Shown: positions 25,972 through 36,194 of the stretch, piece after piece | How positions within the stretch are numbered: the first letter of the stretch is position 1 | How the letters are laid out: the number at the start of each line of letters is the position of its first letter | From: Nitrobacter sp051535235 | GTDB lineage: Bacteria > Pseudomonadota > Alphaproteobacteria > Rhizobiales > Xanthobacteraceae | NCBI RefSeq assembly: GCF_051535235.1 | Contig: NZ_JBPPLZ010000001.1 | Coordinates: forward strand, 248,001-312,000 | DNA: 64,000 nt | Direction of reading: 5' to 3' | Notes under the pieces: generated by a model | Seen by the model: the letters and a program-made list of their open reading frames with translations, nothing else | What the model was told of the DNA's origin: nothing | Database searches by the model: none | Position numbers and translations under genes: made by a program

Positions 25972-26439
25972 ATGCCCCGCCATCATCAACCCGCGAAACA
26001 TCCCGGCGGCTCGCAACGTCAACTGCGCGTCGGCCTCGCGACTCTTGTGTCTGCGTTGGCTGTAACGTCGCCTGCGTCGGCCGAGGTTTGCGACAAGGCT
26101 ATCGGCGACAGCTGGAGGGCGGCTAACGGTCCGGTTTGGCTTCTCAATCCACAGGGATTTTCGTTTTGCGCCATAATACTCATCAGCGCGTTGCTCGTCA
26201 TCTTCGTCACGAGAAAACCCATACTGGCTTACGTTGCGTCGGGACTTGCGCTGCTATACGGCGCGGTCATCCTCGCCAGCGATGTGGTCCTGCAACATGA
26301 CCTCTATCTCTCAGAGCTTCGTGAAGGATGCCGTTCAGTAAGAACCGATCTTGCCGATGTCGCCATTCTCGCGGCGTTCGTCATTGTCTGCGCGAGCTTG
26401 GGGCTTCGGTTCCGGAGACACAATGCAAAAACGATCTAA
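25972..26439 (+). CDS. Chimeric ORF: rbfA-like N-terminus joined to a membrane protein
   Basis: This 155-residue frame begins MPRHHQPAKHPGGSQRQLRV, which I recognise as an RbfA-like start, but then continues with a signal-like stretch (GLATLVSALAVTSPASA), a Cys, and three hydrophobic segments (FSFCAIILISALLVIFVT; ILAYVASGLALLYGAVILAS; VAILAAFVIVCASLGL). No family is recognised. The 30 bases encoding GGSQRQLRV (26003-26032) are identical to 26457-26486 in the true rbfA. The inserted part is AT-richer than its neighbours. Its end overlaps the rbfA start (26423). The likely origin is an insertion with duplication of a piece of rbfA, leaving the old start on a new reading frame. Translation is plausible but unproven. 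Confidence 0.55.
   Translation: MPRHHQPAKHPGGSQRQLRVGLATLVSALAVTSPASAEVCDKAIGDSWRAANGPVWLLNPQGFSFCAIILISALLVIFVTRKPILAYVASGLALLYGAVILASDVVLQHDLYLSELREGCRSVRTDLADVAILAAFVIVCASLGLRFRRHNAKTI
26003..26032 (+). repeat. 30-base direct repeat, left copy
   Basis: Identical over 30 bases (starting CCGGCGGCTCGC and ending TGCGCGTCG) to 26457-26486. The two copies are 454 bases apart and flank the membrane-protein segment of the chimeric ORF. Confidence 0.95.
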
Positions 26440-26839
26440 TAACAGAGCGGCGCCCGCCGGCGGCTCGCAACGTCAACTGCGCGTCGCCGAGACCGTGCGC
26501 CACGCGATCGCCGACATTCTCACCCAGGGCCTCGTTCATGATCCCGTGCTCGAAGGGCATCTCGTCACCGTGCCCGAGGTCCGCATGTCCGCCGACCTCA
26601 AGCTCGCGACGATCTACGTGATGCCGCTCGGCGGGCGCGACACGGCTGACGTGATCGAGGCGCTCGACCGCAACAGGAAATTCCTGCGCGGCGAAATCGC
26701 GCGGCGCGTTAACCTGAAATTCGCACCTGACATCCGCTTTCGCGCCGACGAACGATTCGACGAAGCGGAACGTATCGAGAAATTATTGCGAACACCTGCG
26801 GTGCAGAGAGACCTCGCACCGGATTCGGACGAAAGCTGA
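26423..26839 (+). CDS. rbfA: Ribosome-binding factor A
   Basis: A 138-residue KH-like protein that helps 30S maturation. Start ATG 26423 has GGAG eight bases upstream (CCGGAGACACA). The N-terminus MQKRSNNRAAPAGGSQRQLR is followed by VAETVRHAIADILTQG and the conserved VPEVRMSADLKLATIYVMPL, then LRGEIARRVNLKFAPDIRFR with the family's R-x2-N motif. Only the first 13 residues differ from what I would expect, because the original start appears to have been captured by the chimeric ORF upstream. It overlaps that ORF by 17 bases. truB follows after five bases. Confidence 0.95.
   Translation: MQKRSNNRAAPAGGSQRQLRVAETVRHAIADILTQGLVHDPVLEGHLVTVPEVRMSADLKLATIYVMPLGGRDTADVIEALDRNRKFLRGEIARRVNLKFAPDIRFRADERFDEAERIEKLLRTPAVQRDLAPDSDES
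26457..26486 (+). repeat. 30-base direct repeat, right copy (inside rbfA)
   Basis: Identical over 30 bases to 26003-26032 and encodes GGSQRQLRV in the rbfA frame. See the left copy. Confidence 0.95.
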
Positions 26840-26844
26840 CGACC

Positions 26845-27921
26845 ATGACCACGCCTGATGCCGCCCTCGATTCGAAAATCAGCGAATCGGACGGCGCCGA
26901 GAAAAATAAATCTGCAGCCGAAAACGCCTTTCTCGACGCGCCCCGGAAGAGACAGAACAACCAGCCGCGCCGCGACCGCCGCGACGTTCACGGCTGGGTC
27001 GTCCTCGACAAGCCCGTCGGCATGACCTCGACCCATGCGGTGGCGGTCGTGAAGCGGCTGTTCAACGCCAAGCGCGCCGGCCATGCCGGCACGCTGGACC
27101 CGCTGGCCTCGGGCGGCCTGCCGATCGCGCTCGGCGAAGCCACCAAGACCGTGCCTTTCGTCATGGACGGCCGCAAACGCTACCGCTTCACGGTGCAATG
27201 GGGCGAGGAGCGCGATACCGACGACACCGAAGGCCGGGTCACGCAGACCAGCGAGGGCCGTCCCGATGCGGACGCGGTACGGGCGCTGCTGCCGCGCTTC
27301 ACCGGCGTGATCGAGCAGATCCCGCCGCAGTATTCCGCGATCAAGATCCAGGGCGAACGGGCCTACGACCTCGCCCGCGACGGCGAGACCGTCGCCCTGC
27401 AGCCGCGACAGGTCGAAATCCACCAGTTCGATCTCGTGGAACATACCGGCGACGGCCGCTCCGTGTTCGAGGCGGAATGCGGAAAAGGAACCTATGTGCG
27501 GGCGCTGGCCCGCGATATCGGGCGGATTCTCGGCTGTTACGGCCATATCTGCGCGCTGCGGCGCACGGTCGTCGGCCCGTTCGACGAGGCCGACATGATT
27601 CCGCTGGAAGAACTGGAGGCTTTGTGCGATAGAGCCGCATCCGGCGAGGGAAACCTCGCCGATGCGCTATTGCCCGTTGAGACCGCGCTGGACGACATCC
27701 CGGCACTGGCCGTCACTCGGGCTGATGCGGCAAGGCTCCATCGGGGCCAGGCCGTCTTGTTGCGCGGACGGGATGCGCCCCAGAGTAGCGGCACAGTCTA
27801 TGTCACGGTGGCGGGCCGCTTGTTGGCCCTTGCCGAACTGGGACATGGCGAACTCATCCCCAAGCGCGTCTTTAACCTGACCGGGCTGACAGCCAGTTCC
27901 GGCCGCAACGAAAGAGGCTGA
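26845..27921 (+). CDS. truB: tRNA pseudouridine(55) synthase
   Basis: A 358-residue TruB that makes pseudouridine 55 in tRNA T-loops. The first 50 residues are charged and variable. The catalytic Asp is in GHAGTLDPLASGGLPIAL. Motifs GWVVLDKPVGMTSTHAV and YSAIKIQGERAYDLARDGE (with RNA-binding Tyr/Lys) follow the family order, and GTYVRALARDIGRIL is the third conserved block. The C-terminal PUA-like domain covers about 265-340. Starts five bases after rbfA and ends two bases before rpsO. Confidence 0.97.
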   Translation: MTTPDAALDSKISESDGAEKNKSAAENAFLDAPRKRQNNQPRRDRRDVHGWVVLDKPVGMTSTHAVAVVKRLFNAKRAGHAGTLDPLASGGLPIALGEATKTVPFVMDGRKRYRFTVQWGEERDTDDTEGRVTQTSEGRPDADAVRALLPRFTGVIEQIPPQYSAIKIQGERAYDLARDGETVALQPRQVEIHQFDLVEHTGDGRSVFEAECGKGTYVRALARDIGRILGCYGHICALRRTVVGPFDEADMIPLEELEALCDRAASGEGNLADALLPVETALDDIPALAVTRADAARLHRGQAVLLRGRDAPQSSGTVYVTVAGRLLALAELGHGELIPKRVFNLTGLTASSGRNERG

Positions 27922-27923
27922 CG

Positions 27924-28193
27924 ATGTCGGTGACCGCCGAACGGAAAGCGGAAATCATCAAGTCCAGCGCCCGCAAGTCGGGCGATACCGGTTCGCCAGA
28001 GGTTCAGGTCGCGATCCTGTCGGAACGCATCTCCAACCTGACGAACCATTTCAAGAGCCACACCAAGGACAATCACTCCCGCCGTGGCCTCCTGAAACTC
28101 GTTTCCACGCGTCGTTCCCTTCTCGACTACATCAAGAAGAAGGACGAGGCGCGTTACAAGGCGTTGCTCGAGAAGCACAACATCCGCCGCTGA
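27924..28193 (+). CDS. rpsO: 30S ribosomal protein S15
   Basis: An 89-residue S15, standard length. It begins MSVTAERKAEIIKSSARKSG and has the family stretch GSPEVQVAILSERISNLTNH, then HSRRGLLKLVSTRRSLLDYI. Binds 16S rRNA in the central domain. GGCTGACG-type spacing from truB is two bases, so it is co-translated. Downstream hairpins (28202-28242) separate it from pnp. Confidence 0.98.
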   Translation: MSVTAERKAEIIKSSARKSGDTGSPEVQVAILSERISNLTNHFKSHTKDNHSRRGLLKLVSTRRSLLDYIKKKDEARYKALLEKHNIRR

Positions 28194-28201
28194 GCGACGC
28201 C

Positions 28202-28242
28202 GCGCGCACCCCTGCGCGCAGTCGTGGACGTGAATGTCCACG
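28202..28242 (+). promoter_or_regulatory. Two tandem hairpins between rpsO and pnp
   Basis: GCGCGCA/TGCGCGC (28202-28208 with 28213-28219, loop CCCC) is followed by CGTGGAC/GTCCACG (28223-28229 with 28236-28242). Neither is followed by a T-run, so simple termination is unlikely. In E. coli the corresponding intercistronic region is an RNase III processing site used in pnp autoregulation; an RNA-processing role is therefore a reasonable guess here. The rest of the gap to 28511 has no gene. Confidence 0.5.
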
Positions 28243-28511
28243 CGATTCGTGATCTGCGACAAACGAAAGCCGTTTTTGAAAACAGATCGCGCCCAAGGAA
28301 GAGCGTGTCCAGCAGCAATCCGGCGGCTGGGCGATGACGGGTCAAATGCCCGTACCATCGGAAGGATGGACGCCATTCAAAACCCGAAAAACATGGCAGG
28401 ATCGCCGGATGCCGACGTCGCAACCATCGTTGCGGCCAGCGTCCGGCAATCTTGCGCATGGTTTTTGCGTTCCGGCGTCCGCACTTTCGTGAACCGATGA
28501 AAGACCAAACA

Positions 28512-30671
<2,160 letters not shown>

Positions 30672-30696
30672 CTCTCCTGGAGCAAGGTCATCAATT

Positions 30697-30727
30697 AAAA
30701 GGGCGGCTCGAGAGGCCGCCCTTTTGT
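30697..30727 (+). terminator. Intrinsic terminator after pnp
   Basis: AAAAGGGCGGC (30697-30707) pairs with GCCGCCCTTTT (30715-30725), an 11-base perfect stem with a 7-base loop (TCGAGAG), followed by T-rich GTTTG. Ends the pnp transcript, and the symmetrical A/T tails allow use on both strands against oxyR. Confidence 0.88.
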
Positions 30728-30777
30728 TTGCTTGCATGTAAATGTTGTTTGAAAGCGCGTCATCCAAGCACGGCGCG

Positions 30778-30803
30778 CTCCCTTGCCCCGCAAGCGGGAG
30801 AGG
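30778..30803 (+). repeat. Short palindromic repeat, family C copy 1
   Basis: Contains CCCCGCAAGCGGGAGAGG, a short hairpin with GCAAGC at the centre. The same string occurs at 62395-62412 near folC. It directly precedes the end of the converging oxyR gene. Confidence 0.6.
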
Positions 30804-31718
30804 TCAAGAACCGTTCGCTGCAACGCATCCCTTCACCACATCGCCCAGCGCTGCGAAATCAACCTTGCGCGGCGAGGTTCGGCGAAACGCCAGCCCGATG
30901 CTGCGGCCCGGCTGCGGATCTTGCAGCCGCAGAAATTTCACGCGGCTGTCGCGCGCCTCGACGGCGGCGGCGATCTGCGGAATCAGAGTCACGCCGTAAC
31001 CGCCGGCGACCATCTGCATCACGGTGGCGAGGCTGGATGCGCCGAACGTCATGCCGGTCGCGCCCGGCGCCGGTCCACGCGGGATCGTGGCGCAAAACGC
31101 CAGAGCCTGATCGCGCAGGCAGTGACCATCCTCGAGCAGGATCAGGCGCGATTGATCGATGTCGCGTGCGGCAACGCGGCGTTTGACGGACCGCGGATCG
31201 CTCGCCGGTACCGCCAGCAGGAACAGATCGTCGAACAACTCCATGGTGTCGATGTCGGGCTCGCCAAGCGGCAGCGCCAGCATCGCGGCGTCGAGCGCGC
31301 CGCCCTTGATCTCCTCGATCAGCAGGCGGGTCTGCGTCTCCCGCAATTCAAGTTGCAGGTCTGGAAACCGCGATTGCAGCGCCGGCAGCATGCGGGGCAA
31401 CAGGTACGGCGCGAGCGAGGGGATGATGCCGAGGGTCAGCCGTCCCGTCAGCGGCTTGGCGCGGTGGCGAGCGAAATCGACCAGATCGCGCGCCGAGGCC
31501 AGCACGTCTTCGGCGCGCCGGGAAATTTCCCGGCCGATCTCGGTCAGCATCACGTCGCCCGGCCGCCGCTCCACAAGGGTGACGCCAAGGAATTGTTCGA
31601 GTTCGCGGATCTGCATCGACAGCGCCGGCTGGGTGACGGCGCAGGCGTCCGCGGCGCGTCCGAAATGGCCGTGGCGCGCAAGCGCAGCGAGGTAGCGGAG
31701 CTGTTTGAGCGTGACCAT
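30804..31718 (-). CDS. oxyR: OxyR-type LysR regulator of the peroxide response
   Basis: Start ATG 31718 gives a 304-residue LysR regulator; the longer open frame upstream covers the promoter and is not used. The N-terminal HTH spans 1-60 (TLKQLRYLAALARHGHFGRA). The peroxide-sensing Cys pair C200 and C209 is present in DGHCLRDQALAFC with the eight-residue spacing of E. coli OxyR. It is divergent from katG with a 262-base gap, the classical oxyR-katG layout, so it very probably activates katG on peroxide oxidation. A perfect palindrome three bases upstream suggests autoregulation. Confidence 0.95.
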   Translation of the reverse strand: MVTLKQLRYLAALARHGHFGRAADACAVTQPALSMQIRELEQFLGVTLVERRPGDVMLTEIGREISRRAEDVLASARDLVDFARHRAKPLTGRLTLGIIPSLAPYLLPRMLPALQSRFPDLQLELRETQTRLLIEEIKGGALDAAMLALPLGEPDIDTMELFDDLFLLAVPASDPRSVKRRVAARDIDQSRLILLEDGHCLRDQALAFCATIPRGPAPGATGMTFGASSLATVMQMVAGGYGVTLIPQIAAAVEARDSRVKFLRLQDPQPGRSIGLAFRRTSPRKVDFAALGDVVKGCVAANGS

Positions 31719-31720
31719 CG

Positions 31721-31741
31721 TCGATAAGATAGGCTTATCGA
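31721..31741. promoter_or_regulatory. Perfect palindrome between oxyR and katG (probable OxyR site)
   Basis: TCGATAAG (31721-31728) and CTTATCGA (31734-31741) form a perfect inverted repeat with a 5-base centre (ATAGG). Inside it is ATAAG-N5-CTTAT, in keeping with LysR-type T-N11-A half-site spacing. It lies just 5' of the oxyR start codon, so binding would probably repress oxyR and may activate katG. Confidence 0.65.
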
Positions 31742-31980
31742 GATACAAAGGCAATTCGACTGGACCTGATCGCAGATATCTTCCAGACTTGGCCCATCCT
31801 CGCGTTGCAGAAGGACCGCGGCCCTGTCTGGTCCAAATCCGTAGACCGCCGGTTTGGCCGGCCCGTCTGAAGACAGATGCGGCTCCGGGCTCGACCTTTG
31901 GCTCGGACGACCCGTCACTGGAAATTTCGCCGCAGCGGCTATTCGGCAACGACGCGACAGCACAGCATCGGAGACTGATC

Positions 31981-34170
31981 ATGGACGCAAAGACGAACGA
32001 CAAGGGCGCCGGCAAATGCCCCTTCACCGGCTCCAGTGGCCACCGCAACCGCGATTGGTGGCCCGAGCAACTGGACGTTCAGGTCCTGCATCACAACTCG
32101 AACCTGTCCGATCCGATGGGCAAGGATTTCGACTATGCCAGGGAGTTCGCCAGTCTCGACCTGAACGCCGTCATCAACGACCTGAAGGCACTGATGACGG
32201 ACTCGCAGGACTGGTGGCCGGCCGACTTCGGACACTACGGCGGACTGATGGTCCGTCTGGCGTGGCACAGCGCGGGTACCTACCGTATCACCGATGGCCG
32301 CGGCGGCGCCGGCGGCGGTCAGCAGCGTTTCGCGCCGCTCAACTCCTGGCCGGACAACGTGCTGCTCGACCGGGCGCGCCGCCTGTTGTGGCCGATCAAG
32401 CAGAAATACGGCCGCAAGATTTCCTGGGCCGATCTCTACGTTCTCGCCGGCAACGCCGCGCTGGAATCGATGGGCTTCAAGACCTTCGGTTTCGCCGGCG
32501 GCCGTATCGACGAATGGGAGCCGCAGGAGTTGTTCTGGGGTCCCGAAGGAAGCTGGCTCGGCGACGAACGCTACAGCGGCGAACGTGAACTTGCCGAGCC
32601 GCTCGCGGCCGTGCAGATGGGTCTGATCTACGTCAATCCGGAAGGACCCAACGGCAAGCCGGACCCGATCGCGGCGGCCAAGGACATCCGCGAAACGTTC
32701 TTCCGCATGGCGATGAACGATGAGGAGACCGTCGCGTTGATCGCGGGCGGCCACACCTTCGGCAAGACCCACGGCGCAGGCGATGCATCGCTGGTCGGCC
32801 CGGCACCGGAATTGGCCGCGATCGAGGACCAGGGCCTCGGCTGGAAGAGCAAGTTCGGCACCGGACAAGGGGCGGATTCGATCGGCAGTGGCCTCGAAGT
32901 CACCTGGACGCAGACGCCGACCAAATGGGACAACAACTTCTTCGACACGCTGTTCAAGTTTGAATGGGAGCTGACCAAGAGCCCGGCCGGCGCTCACCAG
33001 TGGCAGGCGAAAAACGCCCCCGCGATCACGCCCGATGCCCACGACCCGTCGAAGATGCATGTGCCGACCATGCTGACGACCGACCTGTCGCTGCGCTTCG
33101 ATCCCGCCTACGGAAAGATCTCAAAGCATTTTCACGAGAATTCGGACCGGTTCGCGGATGCCTTTGCCCGCGCATGGTTCAAGCTCACCCATCGCGACAT
33201 GGGGCCGCGCGAGCGTTACCTCGGCCCCCTGGTGCCGAAGGAAGTGCTGATCTGGCAGGATCCGATCCCGGATGTGAATCATGAACTGGTCAACGACAAG
33301 GACGTCAACGACCTGAAGGCGAAGATCCTCGCCTCCGGCCTGAGCGTGCCGCAACTGGTTTCGACCGCCTGGGCCTCGGCCTCGACGTTCCGCGGCTCCG
33401 ACAAACGCGGCGGCGCCAATGGCGCGCGTATCCGCCTCGCGCCGCAAAAGGACTGGGAGGTCAACCAGCCGGACCAGCTTCAAACAGTGCTGACCAGGCT
33501 TGAAGCAATCCAGAAGGAGTTCAACGGTTCGGCGGGAGGCGGCAAGAAGATATCGCTCGCCGACCTGATCGTACTTGGTGGCAACGCCGCGGTCGAGAAG
33601 GCTGCCAGGGGCGCCGGCCTCGACGTCAAGGTGCCTTTCATGCCGGGCCGCATGGATGCCTCACAGGAACAGACCGATGTCGAGTCGTTCGCTCCGCTCG
33701 AGCCGCGATCCGACGCCTTCCGCAACTACACCAACAAAAACAAAGAGCAGTTCATGGCGCCCGAGGAGGCGATGGTCGACCGCGCCCAATTGCTGAAGCT
33801 GACCGGACCGGAGTTGACGGTTCTCGTCGGAGGCCTGCGGGTGCTCGGCGCCAATGCCGGCGACTCCAGGCACGGCGTCTTCACCAAGAAGCCGGGCACG
33901 CTGACCAACGACTTCTTCGTCAATCTGCTCGACATGCGCACGCAGTGGCTGCCGCCGGGTTCGGACGGCATCTACGAAGGCCGTGACCGCAAGACCAACG
34001 CGTTGAAGTGGACCGCCACCCGCGTCGACCTGATCTTCGGCTCACACTCCCAGCTTCGCGCGTTCGCGGAAGTCTATGCCTGCGCCGACGCCAGGGAAAA
34101 GTTCGCACGCGACTTCGTCGCCGCATGGACCAAGGTGATGAATGCCGACCGGTTTGATCTCAAGGCCTGA
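31981..34170 (+). CDS. katG: Bifunctional catalase-peroxidase KatG
   Basis: A 729-residue class I heme peroxidase that removes hydrogen peroxide. The ATG 31981 start follows CGGAGACTGATC. Distal pocket residues are R92, W95 and H96 (MVRLAWHSAGTYR), and the proximal His is H258 (IAGGHTFGKTHG). The covalent Met-Tyr-Trp cofactor residues M243, Y217 and W95 are all present, so catalase activity should be intact. The C-terminal domain is the usual non-heme-binding duplicate. Divergent from oxyR. No nearby ahp genes are seen. Confidence 0.98.
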   Translation: MDAKTNDKGAGKCPFTGSSGHRNRDWWPEQLDVQVLHHNSNLSDPMGKDFDYAREFASLDLNAVINDLKALMTDSQDWWPADFGHYGGLMVRLAWHSAGTYRITDGRGGAGGGQQRFAPLNSWPDNVLLDRARRLLWPIKQKYGRKISWADLYVLAGNAALESMGFKTFGFAGGRIDEWEPQELFWGPEGSWLGDERYSGERELAEPLAAVQMGLIYVNPEGPNGKPDPIAAAKDIRETFFRMAMNDEETVALIAGGHTFGKTHGAGDASLVGPAPELAAIEDQGLGWKSKFGTGQGADSIGSGLEVTWTQTPTKWDNNFFDTLFKFEWELTKSPAGAHQWQAKNAPAITPDAHDPSKMHVPTMLTTDLSLRFDPAYGKISKHFHENSDRFADAFARAWFKLTHRDMGPRERYLGPLVPKEVLIWQDPIPDVNHELVNDKDVNDLKAKILASGLSVPQLVSTAWASASTFRGSDKRGGANGARIRLAPQKDWEVNQPDQLQTVLTRLEAIQKEFNGSAGGGKKISLADLIVLGGNAAVEKAARGAGLDVKVPFMPGRMDASQEQTDVESFAPLEPRSDAFRNYTNKNKEQFMAPEEAMVDRAQLLKLTGPELTVLVGGLRVLGANAGDSRHGVFTKKPGTLTNDFFVNLLDMRTQWLPPGSDGIYEGRDRKTNALKWTATRVDLIFGSHSQLRAFAEVYACADAREKFARDFVAAWTKVMNADRFDLKA

Positions 34171-34226
34171 TCGCGGCGATCACGTCTCCGAGCGACGCTG
34201 TAGTCGGTTCTCGCCGTAAAGCGCCT

Positions 34227-34264
34227 TTAGAGTCTGATTCAACCGGTGTTGAATCAGACTCTAA
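34227..34264. repeat. Perfect 17-base palindrome downstream of katG
   Basis: TTAGAGTCTGATTCAAC (34227-34243) pairs exactly with 34248-34264 around a CGGT loop. It resembles the hairpin module seen in family A repeats (TCTGAT/ATCAGA). It could end katG transcripts on both strands. Confidence 0.85.
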
Positions 34265-34281
34265 CTATTTATTTGACGGAG

Positions 34282-34321
34282 CATGATCTTATCCAAGACC
34301 GGTTTCCGCTTTCGGATCATG
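34282..34321. repeat. Palindromic repeat CATGATC ... GATCATG
   Basis: CATGATC (34282-34288) and GATCATG (34315-34321) flank a 26-base GC-rich centre with ACCGGTTTCCGC. I recall this design as a common repeat in Bradyrhizobium-group genomes. Not coding. Confidence 0.6.
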
Positions 34322-34334
34322 TGCTGGCAACACA

Positions 34335-34366
34335 GCCCTGCGATTTCGTCGCGAGGGCCTTTTTAT
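34335..34366 (+). terminator. Probable intrinsic terminator between katG and gst
   Basis: GCCCTGCGA (34335-34343) pairs with TCGCGAGGGC (34349-34358) with one bulged G, followed by CTTTTTATTT. Termination of transcripts from katG is likely. Confidence 0.65.
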
Positions 34367-34441
34367 TTGTTTTGTGTCGCGATATGGCCATCGCGTTATG
34401 CGACACGGCGAATGTTCGCCTGAAGAAAGGGCCGCTGTGCA

Positions 34442-35038
34442 ATGATGAAACTCTACTGGTCGCCGCGCACGCGTTCGTTCTCCGCGCTCTGGCTGATGGA
34501 GGAGGTCGGACAGCCCTACGAGCGAGTCTTGACCGACCTCTCCACCGGCGCACAGAAGACGCCGGAGTTCCTCGCCATCAACCCAATGGGCAAGGTGCCG
34601 GCGCTGACCGATGGCAACATTGCAATCGCGGAATCAGCGGCGATCTGTGCCTACGTCGCCGAGCGCTTTCCGGATGCGAAGCTGGCTCCTCCGCTCGGCG
34701 ATGCGCGCCGGGCGAAATATCTGCAATGGCTTTTCTTCGGACCGAGCTGCATCGAACCGGCACTGATCCAGATCTTCACCAAGATCGAGGTGCCGTCGAG
34801 AACGGCGGCCTGGGGCAGCGCCACGCAGGTTTTCGACGTGCTCGACAAGGCGCTGGAAAAAGGCCCGTGGATTCTCGGCGACGACTTTTCCGCCGCCGAC
34901 ATCGTGATCGGCTCCGGCCTGAACTTCGCGATCCGCCAGTTCAAGATGGTGCCGTCGCGTCCATCATTCGATCGCTACATCGATCGCTGCGTGGCCCGTC
35001 CGGCGTTTCGATGCGCGGAGAAAATCGCGGCGGGATGA
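34442..35038 (+). CDS. Glutathione S-transferase
   Basis: A 198-residue GST. The thioredoxin-like N-terminal domain (1-78) begins MMKLYWSPRTRSFSALWLME with Ser residues in the S-P-R-T-R-S position that would contact glutathione. INPMGKVPAL contains the cis-Pro, and AIAESAAICAYV the E-S glutathione-binding pair. The helical domain is ILGDDFSAADIVIGSGL. The subclass (Beta- or other bacterial type) is not clear. A small palindrome (GTGTCGC 34374-34380, GCGACAC 34400-34406) lies upstream and may be an operator. Stands alone between katG and the fab operon, convergent with fabI. Confidence 0.9.
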   Translation: MMKLYWSPRTRSFSALWLMEEVGQPYERVLTDLSTGAQKTPEFLAINPMGKVPALTDGNIAIAESAAICAYVAERFPDAKLAPPLGDARRAKYLQWLFFGPSCIEPALIQIFTKIEVPSRTAAWGSATQVFDVLDKALEKGPWILGDDFSAADIVIGSGLNFAIRQFKMVPSRPSFDRYIDRCVARPAFRCAEKIAAG

Positions 35039-35080
35039 TTCAGCCTCCCCGCAGAAGAGGAGGACTGCCGCGCGCCGCTT

Positions 35081-35184
35081 CTATAGCGTTTTCGAGCGAA
35101 GTGGAATCCGGTTCGCGTGAAGAAAACGCGTCAAATGAAAAAGATAGAGTCTTTCACCGTTTCCACGAAACGGTGAAAGACTCT
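35081..35184 (-). repeat. Dispersed repeat, family A copy 6, with an 18-base perfect palindrome
   Basis: Read on the minus strand this shows the family A order reversed: the core spans 35081-35140 (GCGTTTTCGAGCGAAGTGGA on the plus strand). A perfect hairpin follows, AGAGTCTTTCACCGTTTC (35146-35163) with its complement at 35167-35184 and a CAC loop. The hairpin end lies only five bases from the fabI stop, so it may be its terminator. Confidence 0.85.
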
Positions 35185-35189
35185 GGGCA

Positions 35190-36023
35190 CTACTTCGCCG
35201 CATCGCCCGCGTTGCCGTTGCTGATGCCCTCGCTGCGCAGCGCGTCGGGCTGAGGCATCGCAATGATGTTGTAGCCGGAATCGACGAAATGAATCTCGCC
35301 GGTGACCCCGCCGGACAGGTCCGATAACAGATAGAGTCCGGCGCCGCCGAGTTCCTCAAGACTGACGCCGCGCCGTCGCGGCGAATGCTTCTGCTGAAAC
35401 GCGAACATGAAGCGCGCATCGCCGATGCCGGCGCCGGCCAGTGTGCGGATCGGACCGGCCGAAATGGCATTGACGCGAACGTTCTGCCCGCCGAAATCGA
35501 CCGCGAGGTAGCGCACCGATGCTTCGAGCCCCGCCTTGGCGACGCCCATCACGTTGTAGTTCGGCATCGCGCGGTCGCCGCCGTTGTAGGTCAGCGTGAG
35601 CATGCTGCCGCCATCCGGCATCAGCGCGGCCGCGCGTTTGGCGGCCTCGGTGAAGGCGAAACAGGAGATCAGCATGGTTCGCGTGAAATTCTCGCGCGTG
35701 GTGTCGGCGTAGCGGCCGTTCAACTCGCTCTTGTCGGAGAACGCGATGGCGTGGACCAGGAAATCCATCTTGCCCCATGCCTTGCCGATATCGGCGAACA
35801 CCTTGTCGACCGAGGCGATGTCCTCGACATCGCACGGCAGCACCAGGCTCGCGCCGACCGATTCGGCCAGCGGCCTGACCCGCTTGGCCAGCGCCTCGCC
35901 CTGGTAGGTGAAGGCCAGTTCCGCGCCGTGTGCCGCCAGTGTCTTGGCGATGCCCCAGGCGATCGAGTGGTCGTTGGCGACCCCCATGATCAGGCCACGC
36001 TTGCCTTGCATCAGGTGTGTCAT
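35190..36023 (-). CDS. fabI: Enoyl-[acyl-carrier-protein] reductase (NADH)
   Basis: A 277-residue short-chain dehydrogenase-type ENR that reduces trans-2-enoyl-ACP in fatty acid elongation. ATG 36023 is chosen from the FabI start motif MTHLMQGKRGLIMGVANDHS and GGAG upstream. The catalytic Tyr and Lys are Y156 and K163 (NYNVMGVAK), and Y146 lies in LTYNGGDRAM, all with E. coli numbering. GPIRTLAGAGI is the substrate-loop region. Third gene of the fabA-fabB-fabI operon. Confidence 0.97.
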   Translation of the reverse strand: MTHLMQGKRGLIMGVANDHSIAWGIAKTLAAHGAELAFTYQGEALAKRVRPLAESVGASLVLPCDVEDIASVDKVFADIGKAWGKMDFLVHAIAFSDKSELNGRYADTTRENFTRTMLISCFAFTEAAKRAAALMPDGGSMLTLTYNGGDRAMPNYNVMGVAKAGLEASVRYLAVDFGGQNVRVNAISAGPIRTLAGAGIGDARFMFAFQQKHSPRRRGVSLEELGGAGLYLLSDLSGGVTGEIHFVDSGYNIIAMPQPDALRSEGISNGNAGDAAK

Positions 36024-36194
36024 GCGAGACTCCGTCCTGCCCGCCCCAAGCCGGGCATCCACGCCGTTGCGACGCGGATATGTTGGAAGATTTGGATGGC
36101 CGACCATCCGCGCAAGGCATGCTTGGCGCTTCAGCCCGGTCTTTACGAAATCGGTACTGCGACCGCCGCTCTTGCGAGGAGCCGCACAAACAGA

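Noticed and set aside
31705..31980. N-terminal extension of katG
   Set aside because: It would run through the oxyR palindrome and promoter and adds sequence not found in KatG proteins; ATG 31981 fits family length.
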